Shown one piece after another: positions 21,575 to 31,977 of a stretch of 64,000 nucleotides of DNA (its first letter is position 1; each line of letters starts with the position of its first letter). Position numbers and translations under genes: made by a program. The stretch lies in contig CAJSYZ010000007.1 in assembly GCA_910574455.1 (NCBI GenBank), forward strand, positions 930,001 through 994,000, written 5' to 3'. The stretch comes from Trichaptum fuscoviolaceum. Taxonomy: Eukaryota; Basidiomycota; Agaricomycetes; Hymenochaetales; Trichaptaceae. The notes beneath the pieces were generated by a model. The model ran no database searches and was not told the origin of the DNA. It worked only from the letters and a program-made list of their open reading frames with translations.

Positions 21575-22783
21575 ATGTCGTCCCACCAGGAATGGGGAGG
21601 ACTCGCAGATACCTTCGCTTTCCCGTCCCCTAGCTCCTCGATGGAGGAAGACAAACTCCAGCCCATCCTTGATCGCCTCGACACCCTCGAAAAGCGCTAC
21701 TCCAAGCTAGTCAACGAACACAATCAGGTCCAGAACACAGTCGCCCAGCTCAAGCATGCCAACCAGGCGTTAGAAGCCCAAATCGCGAGTCAGCCCGCCT
21801 CCCCGTCTGGGGGCGGAGCCGGGCTCAAGATGAAGCTTCCCGACACCTTCGAAGGCGAACGAGCCAAGCTGGAGAACTGGATTCACCAGATTAAGCTCTA
21901 CCTGTTCGGACAACATCCGGGACTAGACGAAACCCGCAAGGTCGCATTTGCTCTGATGCTACTGCGGGGGCCGGCGCAAGACTGGGCACGACCCATTCTA
22001 GATCGACTCCAGGACATCCCGACACCGCCAGAAGCCGCCAGCCTGGAGGCCCTGTTCGCCGCCCTTCGCGCCTCTTACGGGGAAATCGATGCAGACAAAG
22101 CCGCAGCCGACAAGCTGATGCGCCTACGCCAGACAGGAACGGTCGCCGAGTTTGCGTCGCAATTCCGTGCCCTCCAAGCCCTCACCGGGTGGCCCAAGGA
22201 CGCAACGACGGATGTCATCTACCTCGACATGTTCCGGAAGGGACTCAAAGACCAGGTTCGCCAGCACATCGCCAGCACAGAGGCGAAGGATATGAAATTC
22301 GATGCCTACGTCAACTGGGTTTCCGAGACGGACGAGAAGCTAAGGCTCGCACACGCCTATGGACCAGTATCAAAGCCAGCGGCTACGCCCCGAAGCAATC
22401 CCGGCACCACTAGTTCAGCTCCGCGTACGATCCCGACTGCGGGCGCAAGCTCGACGAAGGATCCCAACGCAATGGAGATTGACAGGGTGCGCCGGGAGCG
22501 CAGGAGTAAGGGACTATGCTACTACTGCGGAGAGAAAGACCATTTGGTGAGCGATTGCCCAACGCGACCGCCATCCCGAAACCTAAAGGCGACGAAATCC
22601 ACGTCCCCGTTGAGCCCATCGCCCCCCGCGCTCCAGTCGTTCGAAGAAACGCTCAAACGTATGGCGGAACAGTACGTCCAGAATGTGCAGCAGTCCGTGC
22701 TACAGAACGCATTCGCCGCCATGACGCCCGCCGCCAAGAACGTTCACAATCCCGAAGCCCCGCCCCCAGCGGATTTTCAGTAG
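21575..22783 (+). CDS. Gag of copy A2
   Basis: This 402-residue structural protein would form the retrotransposon particle. After an acidic N-terminus there is a coiled coil (LDTLEKRYSKLVNEHNQVQN, residues about 35-70), the retrotransposon gag region (DTFEGERAKLENWIHQIKLY to LRQTGTVAEFASQFRALQ), and a single CCHC zinc knuckle, CYYCGEKDHLVSDC, near residue 315. The first ATG after the primer site is at 21575. The frame is unbroken, unlike the A3 gag. The stop TAG (22781-22783) follows a candidate frameshift heptamer at 22771-22777, and pol lies in the -1 frame. Confidence 0.85.
   Translation: MSSHQEWGGLADTFAFPSPSSSMEEDKLQPILDRLDTLEKRYSKLVNEHNQVQNTVAQLKHANQALEAQIASQPASPSGGGAGLKMKLPDTFEGERAKLENWIHQIKLYLFGQHPGLDETRKVAFALMLLRGPAQDWARPILDRLQDIPTPPEAASLEALFAALRASYGEIDADKAAADKLMRLRQTGTVAEFASQFRALQALTGWPKDATTDVIYLDMFRKGLKDQVRQHIASTEAKDMKFDAYVNWVSETDEKLRLAHAYGPVSKPAATPRSNPGTTSSAPRTIPTAGASSTKDPNAMEIDRVRRERRSKGLCYYCGEKDHLVSDCPTRPPSRNLKATKSTSPLSPSPPALQSFEETLKRMAEQYVQNVQQSVLQNAFAAMTPAAKNVHNPEAPPPADFQ
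22771..22777 (+). promoter_or_regulatory. Candidate -1 frameshift site, copy A2
   Basis: GGATTTT is read G_GAT_TTT in the gag frame, one codon before the stop. A -1 slip continues as GFSVGSYCSVAP in pol. Chromovirus B has GGATTTC at the same place. Confidence 0.45.
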
Positions 22784-25700
22784 GGTCGTATTGCTCAGTC
22801 GCGCCCTATACGACCCAACCGCCCTTGTGGCCGAAGAACTCTCTTAATAATGGTCCCTTGTATTTAACCATCTCTACAATAGACCGTCGTCTTCAACGAC
22901 ATTTGAAGTTCCCGGTACAGGTTAGCGACGGAAAGACGGATGCCTTAGCCACAGTAATGTTAGACAGCGGTGCGTCGGGAACTTTCATAAATTCCCGCTA
23001 CGTTTCGCGACACGGACTCCAGACCCGAGACTTGGTAATCCCGATACTTTTGCGAAACGCAGACAATTCCCCGAACGCGATTGGACGCATCACCAAGGAA
23101 GTAGTCCTCAACGTCGAGATGAAGGGACACTTAGAACAGTTGACCATGGCCGTCGCGGATATTGGCGACGACGATATTATCATGGGGATCGACTGGTTGC
23201 GGCACCATAACCCAACCATTGACTGGACCAACGATGTGGTCGATCTCAACCGCTGCCCGCCCCAGTGTGACAACCAGCAACGCCTGGTCCCGCTTCCCCG
23301 CCTCGCCATAGCAGAAGAAGTCGAGACCCCCTGGGGGCCCGACAGGACCCAGGCCGAATGGGAAGCTGTCCCACCGGGATTTCGGTACTCAGAAAAATAT
23401 TGGGACCAGTACCACGACGCCGAATCCTACTTCGTCACGACGGACGACCATTTCGCGTACAAAATTGCCGCCTCGTACACCCACTCCCAGGCCATCGCTG
23501 AGAAGTCTGCGGTGAAGGAAGGCGAGAAAACCTTCGAAGAACTAGTTCCCCCCGAATTCCGTGAGTTTGCCGACGTTTTCTCGAAAGTTGAATCCGAAAG
23601 GCTTCCACTGCGCAAGCCGTATGATCACGCCATAGATTTAGAACCCGGGAAGGTTCCCCCGTACAGCAAAATCTATCCGTTGGCCCCAGCCGAACGCGAT
23701 GCCCTTCGCGAATTCGTTGATGAAAACCTGCGCAAGGGGTACATACGACCTTCGAAATCCCCTGCAGCGGCTCCCGTCTTCTTTATCAAGAAAAAGGATG
23801 GAACCTTGCGCATGGTAGTCGATTACCGACGACTGAACGACATCACGGTCAAGAATCGATACCCGCTTCCCCTCACGATGGAACTCGTAGACGCGCTGCA
23901 AAAGGCGAAAGTTTTCACGACTCTAGATTTACGATGGGGCTACCACAATGTGCGACTGAAGCAAGGCGACGAGTGGAAGGCTGCATTTCGGACTCAGGCA
24001 GGACATTTCGAACCAACGGTGATGACATTCGGGCTCACGAATGCCCCAGCGACCTTCCAGCACATGATGAACGATATCTTCAAAGACCTCATTGGAGTAT
24101 ACGTGATCATCTATCTTGACGACTTGCTAATCTTTTCCGAAGATGAATCGCAGCACGATGAACACGTACGGGAAGTCCTTAAACGGCTACGCGAAAACGA
24201 CTTGTTCTGCAAACCCGAAAAGTGCAAATTCAAACAGACTTCCGTCGAGTATCTCGGGATGATTATTTCGCAGGGAAAGGTGGCGATGGATCCCGCCAAG
24301 GTACAGGCGGTCCTCGACTGGCCTACCCCGAAAAAGGTGAAAGACATTCAAGCCTTCCTCGGGTTCGCGAATTTCTATCGACGCTTCATTCGGGATTTCT
24401 CGCACATCGTCAAACCACTCACGACGCTGCTGAAGAAGGACGTTCGCTGGGCCTGGACAGAAAACCAGCAGTTCGCTTTCGACTATCTCAAGCGCATGTT
24501 CACGACCGCCCCCGTCCTGATGATGCCAGACATGTCGCGACAATTCATCGTGGAATGCGACGCCTCTGATTTCGCGACCGGCGCGGTCTTGTCCCAGGAA
24601 GGCGACGACGGGCTGATACATCCGGTCGCCTTTTTCTCGAAATCCCTCAACGATGCGGAACGCAACTACGAGATTTATGACAAGGAGCTACTCGCGATTA
24701 TTAGAGCTCTTGACGAGTGGCGACATTATCTCGAAGGTGCGAGTCATAAACTCGATATCGTGTCTGACCACAAGAATCTGCTATATTTCTCTGAATCCCG
24801 AACGCTGACGCGACGCCAAGCCCGGTGGAGTCTGTTCCTCACTCGCTTCGACTTTACGATTCGCCATCGCCCAGGGCGACTCGGGGGCAAACCCGACGCC
24901 ATGTCACGACGCGTCGATCTTCAACCCGAAGGCGAAGACAACACGGGACGGACCCTCTTGACCCCCGAAATGTTTCGACTAAAGGCAATTCGTCGGGAAA
25001 TGACGCAGGTACACGGGGATCAGGCCCTCCTACGACGCATTCGTAAGTCAGATCAATATGAAGACGAACTGGTGGACGCGATCGAGCTGGTCAAGTCCAA
25101 GGCGCCTCGAGTCCTGACCAAGGAACTTGAGGACTGGAGCACCGAGGAAGGCCTCATCCTGTACCAGGGTAAGGTTTACGTCCCGAAAGACGAGACCATT
25201 CGCCGGGATGTGGTGAAGACTTACCACGACAGTCTCCCCGCCGGACATCCTGGACGTTGGAAAACGTTTGAGATGGTAAGCCGCAACTACTGGTGGCCCG
25301 GGATGTCTAACTTCGTAGAACGATACATTTCGGGATGCGATACCTGCGCACACACGAAGAACCGATCCCAACGCCCGGTAGGACTCCTGCAACCGAACGA
25401 AATCCCGCAGGGCCCCTGGCAGGCGATTTCGTGCGATTTCATCACCCAGCTCCCCCGATCTGAGGATTACGACGCAATTTCGTGGTGGTCGACCGTCTCA
25501 CCAAGCAAGCGCATTTTATCCCGACCACGTCTGACATTGATGCACCGGAAACTGCGGAACTATTCCTGCAGCACGTCTGGAAGCTGCACGGAACCCCCCG
25601 CCAGATCATATCCGACCGAGGACCACAGTTTGTCGCGCAGTTCATGAAAGCCCTTTTTGCCCGACTAGGTATCAAGGGGACTAGGTATCAAGGGTACCAC

Positions 25701-26718
25701 GTCGACTGCGTATCACCCGCAGACGGATGGGCAAACCGAAAGGGTAAACCAAGATCTGGAACAATATTTACGGGCTTTCATAGATACACGACAAGAAAAC
25801 TGGGCCGGATTACTCCCAATGGCAGAATTCGCGCACAACACGAAAGCGCACGCGGCAACACGACAATCCCCGTTCGCGCTTGTCTACGGCTACAATCCCG
25901 AATTCACGATTGCCCCGAGCGACGGCCTGTCCACGGTCCCCGCCGCGGACGCACGACTACAGGAGCTTCAGCAGGCACAGGAAGAGGCAAGAGCGGCTTT
26001 GGAGGTTGCGGCAGAGCGCATGAAGCAGCACTACGATCAGGCCAGGAACGAGGCCCCGCAGTACGCAGTCGGGGATAAAGTATGGCTTGAGGCGACGAAC
26101 GTTCGGCGACCAGGAGCGCGCAAATTATTACCGAAACGACTAGGGCCGTATAAAGTGAAGGCAAAGCTAAGTGACCTCACCTACGAACTCGAACTCCCCG
26201 CGTCGCTGAAGATTCATCCCGTATTTCACGTATCGCTGCTCTTGCCATACCACGAAGACGACATTCCCGGTCGAACGCAACCCCCGCCGCCCCCAGTCGA
26301 AGTAGAAGGAGATCTGGAATACGAGGTGGAAGAGGTACTGGACGCTAGACGGTTTAGACGGAGATTTGAATATTTGGTACGATGGAAGGGATATTCGAGC
26401 GCGGAAGATACATGGATTCCCGCAAAGGATATGGGTAATGCAAAGGCTAAAATTCGCAGTTTCTATCGAAAACACCCGGACACCCCTCGAGAAGTCAACG
26501 CTATCGAGCTCTGTGACCTGAGCAAGATTCAAGCTTGGCGCCCCGGAGTTGCGCCTTTGGAGGGGGGTAATGTCGAGATCCCGGGCTCCTTTTCTCATTT
26601 CCCGCACTTTCCCGCCAAGGATCCCGACATGAGCAGACAAACCCGCGGGGAGAATCCCGCCATTAGATTCCCCGCGCGAAACCTCATTCCCGAATCGCAC
26701 GATCCCATGCTCACGTGA
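22784..26718 (+). pseudogene. Pol of copy A2, frameshifted
   Basis: Domains in order: aspartic protease (LDSGASGTFI), reverse transcriptase (TFGLTNAPATFQ, YLDDLLIFS), RNase H (ECDASDF, YDKELLAI, SDHKNLLYF), HHCC zinc region (SGCDTCAHTK), integrase core and chromodomain (FEYLVRWKGYSSAEDTW). One T is missing from the run at about 25477-25481 relative to A1 and A3. The 16-bp tandem duplication at about 25668-25699 breaks the integrase core. The C-terminal frame runs about 150 bp into the 3' LTR before stopping at 26718. Residues DLRWGYHN have W where most gypsy RTs, including element B, have S or G. RT might be made; integrase would not. Confidence 0.85.
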
Positions 26719-27388
26719 CTTATCCCGCACCACCGTCCCGGCAACCATGCACGCATACACACATTCATTTACGACGACCCGCCACGGCACACGTACATTC
26801 ACTTATCAACATACGCTCATTAATCCGTTAGTACCTCAAGGTGACGACCTGCAACAGTCTGGCATACCTAGTCTGGCTAGTCGCGGCCCCGGACCGGACG
26901 CTGACGTCCACGGACAGGCCGTAGCCATCTGGAGAGACGGGATAGACATGCCTAGCAGTGCGGTCGTAGCATGTATCGTTTGTAGTAGATAGGTGCGCAT
27001 TGCGCAAGGACACTTAGCGTAGATTAACTATACAGTCTTTACGAAGTAGATAAATAGCTGTAGGCATCGTAAGGAGCACCTCACTTTTGACCTCTTGTGG
27101 AGTGCTTCCTTAGGTGCGATCTCTCTCTTTTCTCCTGTGTAGTTAGTTGCGCAATACTTACTTGTGGAGTGCTTCCTTAGGGATCCGCTTACTTGACGTT
27201 CAAAGCAGTGAAGAGTCCTAGCTGGCCTTGAGAATCCCGCGACGCGCCTGGATAGAATCCCGCGCGTTTCCCGCCTGAATTCCCACGCTCGTTCCCAGTC
27301 GCGAATCCAGATTCCCGAACGCGGGTTCTTGTCGCGAATTCCAGTTTCCCAAAACTGTTTCCCGCTACAATTCCCGACGGTCGTAACA
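26571..27388 (+). repeat. 3' LTR of copy A2
   Basis: An 818-bp LTR after the purine tract GGAGGGGGGTAA. It differs from the 5' LTR at about five sites by eye. Confidence 0.9.
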
Positions 27389-27824
27389 GGTAAGTATAAT
27401 ATATGTTCTTTAAATTAGATATCATCCATGCTCATATACTATCACATCACGGTCCTTCAATTTGTCGTACTTGTGAGCCACCGTCCAAACAGACACCTAA
27501 TTGTCCACTTCGTGTACTAAGGGGGCGCCGTACAAGCGTATGTGCGATCCATGACAAGGAAGTACGAGTTGGACAAGGAGCTGTCATTGCTTCGTGCGCC
27601 GCAATACATCGCACTGCAAACATAATCTTGATGTGGTTAGTCGCCTGTCTGATCCTCCACTTGCAAGGGTATTTTTCGGCAGTTGTAGCTACAGAGTAGA
27701 GCTACTGCCAATGTCCTCATAACATGTACAGACATTTCCCTGAGTCCATGTTGCAAATCTAAAGAAACCCATAAGCATTGATTATTCAGAAAGAAATCAA
27801 ACAATTTACACTACAGACAATGCG
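27389..27824. other. Intergenic DNA right of copy A2
   Basis: No gene is recognised. The LTR is followed directly by GGTAAGTATAATATATG, which looks like a splice donor, but no matching exon was found. Confidence 0.35.
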
Positions 27825-29286
27825 CTATAACGCTTCCCACATCCCAACACCTGTGAAGACAAGCCCCAAGCTAACAAGGAAAGTGATGTACGCAGCGCCA
27901 TGTTTCATTACGCTACGTAAGAGTAGGACAACGAGGATGACACGAATGGTGGTGAGGACAATGAATGCAGATGGAAGGGCATTCCAGTGAGAATGGATTC
28001 GTTCTATACTATGATCTCTGTCCCCCAAAGACAGAAATTCTACAACATCTAAAGGAGGACTTGCCCTTGCACGAGATTGATCACTCAGGTGAGCGAAACC
28101 GAGAATCAAAGTGATCCCAAGGCTCAGCAGAACACTGTTAATCCGCTGAACAACAGCGATAGATAGTACTGGTACTTGGTCTCCATAGGCCATTTGAAGG
28201 CGAAGGTATCTTTCAAGTGATTTGCGCGCTTTGACACCGTGACGTGCCATCGACATTGAGGCATTCGAGTCCTCGCCGTTTGTTACCTCTCCACCCATGA
28301 CTCTAGAGATAGAGGTATCTTCGAGGTCCAAATCATCAACATCGGGCATGTTCACTCGACTCAACACAACATTTTCGAGTGAACCTCCATCATCCGATAC
28401 CGGGAGTCCACGTTCAGCCATATCCAGTCCCGAGTCCAAAACTGATTCGACGCTGGAATATAACGCAAGATGATCGTAGTCTTCCCCGATTGCCGTACAC
28501 ACTTCAGCCAATGACCACCCAAGGGCCAGGAACCAGAGTATGCCGAACATACGATCATGGACGTGCATCTGCCCTTCGCCATGTTTCCCAGGATGTGGAC
28601 TATCACAGACAGGAGACGAGTGGATGTTGAGTATGTAAAAAGATGTAAGCCGCAGAACCTCTTGCAATGTCACCAAAAAAGCAGCGAGAATGTATCGTGC
28701 CCATAAAGCCACCCAATGTTGAACATGTCGCCTTTCTTGCACGTTTGAGAAAAAAAGTATCGTATAGGAGCTTGAATATATAAGGGGGAATGTTCGAGCA
28801 CGAAGGCAGTGTGAAAAACACCAAAGCGATGCACCTAGAAGGACACTTCTCATTGATTCCAAGAGCGAAGGAGATTGATGCAATTTGTGAGGCCAGATGA
28901 CTGCTGGCATTGATGCAAGCACGACGAAGAAGAGGAGGGATGTGAGAGGGACCAATACATATAGTTTTTTGGTGCGCAAAAATGCCTCGACTACAAAAAT
29001 GCATATAATGCAATTAGTCTATACTGATCCGAAATCGAGAATTTTGTAGACAAAGACCTCTCAGCATTTCTTCATCGTTGTCCTTAATGTCTCCGTCGCC
29101 AAGCCCTTCTTGATCTCCCTCTGCAGTCTCGCCCATCGTGCTCGCAGGCGCTGATCCACCAACTCGCTCTTGTGCACCAGGGGTTTGTGGGTTGGCAATG
29201 GAGCCATAGTTTTTGACCGAGAGCAAGTCGTTGGCGTTCGATGCGTGCTGCAATGGTAAGCCGCTGGCACTGCCAGTGGCGTTCAT
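27825..29286 (-). CDS. Predicted multi-pass membrane protein, unknown family
   Basis: Two exons, 29286-29058 and 28990-27825, join in phase across a 67-bp intron with a GTCTTT donor and TTTTTGTAG acceptor, giving 464 residues. The first 75 residues are hydrophilic and disordered-looking (Gly, Ser, Asp, Glu). About eight hydrophobic segments follow, including LVPLTSLLFFVVLASMPAV, MRSVLLGASLWCF, YILAAFLVTLQEV, ILWFLALGWSLAEV, INSVLLSLGITLILGF, AFIVLTTIRVILVVLLL and ITFLVSLGLVFTGVG. A charged loop rich in Asp (DVDDLDLEDTSISR) lies between segments 5 and 6. No family motif is recognised. It looks intact and single-copy, so it is probably a real host gene. Confidence 0.7.
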
Positions 29287-29294
29287 GATAGCTT

Positions 29295-29510
29295 CAAGTT
29301 GAAAGTGAATCACTTCAAATTCAAGTTGAACGCGTCCGAGTCAGGCTGTGGCACTGGTGGCAGTGACCGTGACGTGACTCCAAGTCCGTGCCAACTTGAA
29401 TGCCAGTGACTGCAACCGCCGTGACACTGGCATCATGCCGGTGTCCACTACTAGTAGTACTATTACTAGTACTACTACTAGTACTTATCTATGTACTAGT
29501 ATGTAAATCC
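29295..29510. repeat. Word island 1
   Basis: A dense mix of AACTTGAA/TTCAAGTT, CACTGGCA/TGCCAGTG, CCGTGAC and ACTAGTAGTA words lies immediately upstream of the membrane-protein gene, ending in ACTACTAGTACTTATC. Confidence 0.6.
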
Positions 29511-31702
29511 AGCACAAATGAACTTAATTCCAACATCTTTCTCACGTCATCGTGCAAAGCAGCGGAGATTTAGGTCGAAGCAGTGATAATCAGCCACTTC
29601 GTCGTGTGCATGGTAGGTCACAGGACACCTTGACTTTCAAACATAAGAGCCAGGCAGGAGTGTCAAAGAGCAGAATGTCCAGGAGTGGTGGTCGTCATTG
29701 CAGTCTTTGGTGGAGTCTTTGCGCGAGAGCGGGACTCGTGAGCGCGAGAACGAGTGCGCTTAATGGGCGACCTTGACAATGACGAGACTGAGCTTGGCCT
29801 AGGCCCAGTCTGTCTAGTCAAACCTTGCAGCATTAGATCTGGCCTAGATCTGCCGCTGATGAGGAAATGCATGGCCTGGGCAATTCCCCCAGCAGGACTG
29901 TGCACGGTCCTGCTGTTGACAAGGCACCACAGGGAGTGGGTGAGAGGGTCGATTGACTGGTCGCTGCTTGGATTCCATTGCTAGACCGAGACTCTTGAGA
30001 CCTCAGGACGGGGTGGCTCTACTCTTGATGACTTCTTCGGTACTCTGCTTTCTTGGCTGCTGAGAACTGCTGGAATGGGTCCCTTTCGATCACTGTTATG
30101 AGGAGTTAGGATGACAGCGCGTAACAAAAGACAGGTGCACCTACAATTTCGAAGAGGGGCAGCAAGTAGTAAATGTCGTGCATCACGGGACTTGACACAA
30201 CGCTCGCCAGGATCTTGTCACTGGCAAGCAAGGGTGTGTTTGACGCTAGCCCAACAGGTCGCATGTATCGTAGGTCGCTGACAGGTGAATATCAGAAACC
30301 CGAGGAACTGTCGTGACGGGCGCGGTAGCGGATGATTAACGAGGTTGCTCAGTGGACGCAAGCTTGGGTGCATCGGTATCTGCACCAGGATGGTTGTTGA
30401 AGGCTAGATGACAAACTTCCTAGACTGAGGGTGAGATAGGTAACAAGCAAATAAGAGTGTAAATGCTCACAATTTCAGAAGTGGTCTGCCACTTAACAGA
30501 TTGGACTCAGGATCGGACCCAGGACTATGGGTGGCTACTTCCTACACTGCGTCTGATAGTTAGAATGTTATTCAAGAACAGTAGAAGAATAAACTAACGT
30601 TTTCGGAAGGGGGACTGCCGTCTAAACTAATGGACCCGTGGCGTACACTAACTCTCAGGTTTAGTATGTGATCGAAGGTCGAAGAAAAGTACTGCTTACG
30701 ATGTATTAAAAAGCCTCTACTATACTGGCAATGGGAGCAAACAATGCCAACTCTAATTGCCCCGCGAATCAGTATCCTTAGGAGTCGTGACGGAGTACAT
30801 GCTGGCGTGGCGGAGCGTACATTGATGAGTGACACATCGATGGAGGGTTGTCCCGGGTGCATCAGAAGCAACACCCCGTGCGCAGAGGAGGCGAATCAGT
30901 CGACGAGTAGCACAAAAACTTGGCGGACGTTTTGGGGGTTGGGGTGCTTGAATAGCGATAACTGGGCTGGTCCGGCCACTGATCGGGTGGCATGCGCGGT
31001 GAAAACAGGTGTCGAGGAACAGGTGTTCTTCTATTGAGGTTCAAAGGTTGAATGTAAGGAGTGTCGAGCAGACACCACGCGAGTCAAGATAGTGACGAAG
31101 CAGAGAGCCTGAATGGCTAGAACGCAATAGGCGAAGTATAAGCGGAGTTGGAGTGGTTGGAGAGCTGTAAATTGCTGATGAGTTTGTCATTGCGAAGTTC
31201 CTTGGGAGTGATGCGACGTGAGCAAAGAGAAAGGGGAGAATATGCAGCACACACCATGTCAGGTTACCCGGACGCTGGCATCCCAAGCAATGGCAAGTAC
31301 TAGCACTTGGCTCGGTAGCTAGTAATATCACTGACATATGGGGTTGTCCTTCGGATGACTTCTCATTGGACGAATAAAGATCTCCAAAACAATAAGAAAG
31401 AGTTCAGAGGGTATGATCAAAGTGAGGTATCATGAGGGTATCATAAGGCGCAGTGTTGCTGGAGAAATAGGGGAGCGCATACAGTTACAGGAATGGTTGT
31501 TGATACAATATGTCGGTGGTAGTGTTAATACAGTGGCGCTCGGTTGGGGGAAACTGCCTTGGAAAGGCGTCCTGGGTGTGTAAATAAAACAAATGATTGA
31601 GTGAGAAAGAAGCGAGGAATAAAGAAAGCCGGGTTCATTGCGCCACTGTGATCGGGAAAAGGTGGGGAAAGCGTCCCGCGTCCTTAATGTGACGTAGGAC
31701 TA
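29511..31702. other. Long intergenic region
   Basis: No coding sequence with recognisable motifs is seen in these 2.2 kb on either strand. Short open frames lack features. TA at 31701-31702 is the left target duplication of the next transposon. Confidence 0.4.
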
Positions 31703-31977
31703 CAGTAGAAACTGCGTACAAGCATTACTATATATAAGCATAACTCACTTTAAGCATGGAAAATTGAATCTACCAGCTTGGTAGTTAATGATTTGAGCTG
31801 TTATAAGCATAAACTGTACAGAAGCATTAGCATAGCTTTGTGGTGCAAATTTAATAGGGATATGCTTAACCACAGAGTCACATTTCTGTGGTTGAACCGC
31901 ATTTTTGTGGTTGAACCACACAAAAAGAGTATATATGTGTACGGATTTGGTCACTTGAACTCACCCACTTTTTCACA

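Larger units (their letters stand above)
20668..27388 (+). mobile_element. Ty3/gypsy chromovirus copy A2
   Basis: It is full length: 5' LTR 20668-21485, primer site 21488-21498, gag, pol and 3' LTR 26571-27388. LTRs are both 818 bp with a handful of differences by eye. No 5-bp target duplication exists (CTTTC left, GGTAA right) and the pogo-like element on the left is not resumed on the right, so a deletion or ectopic recombination followed insertion. gag is open; pol is broken. Confidence 0.9.

Noticed and set aside
23998..24621. Long antisense frames opposite pol (also at 6021-6515 and 59010-59444)
   Set aside because: They mirror conserved pol codons and show no independent motifs.
27389..27400. 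GGTAAGTATAA directly after the A2 LTR as a functional splice donor for an LTR-driven gene
   Set aside because: No downstream acceptor and coding exon in phase could be found before the opposite-strand membrane-protein gene.
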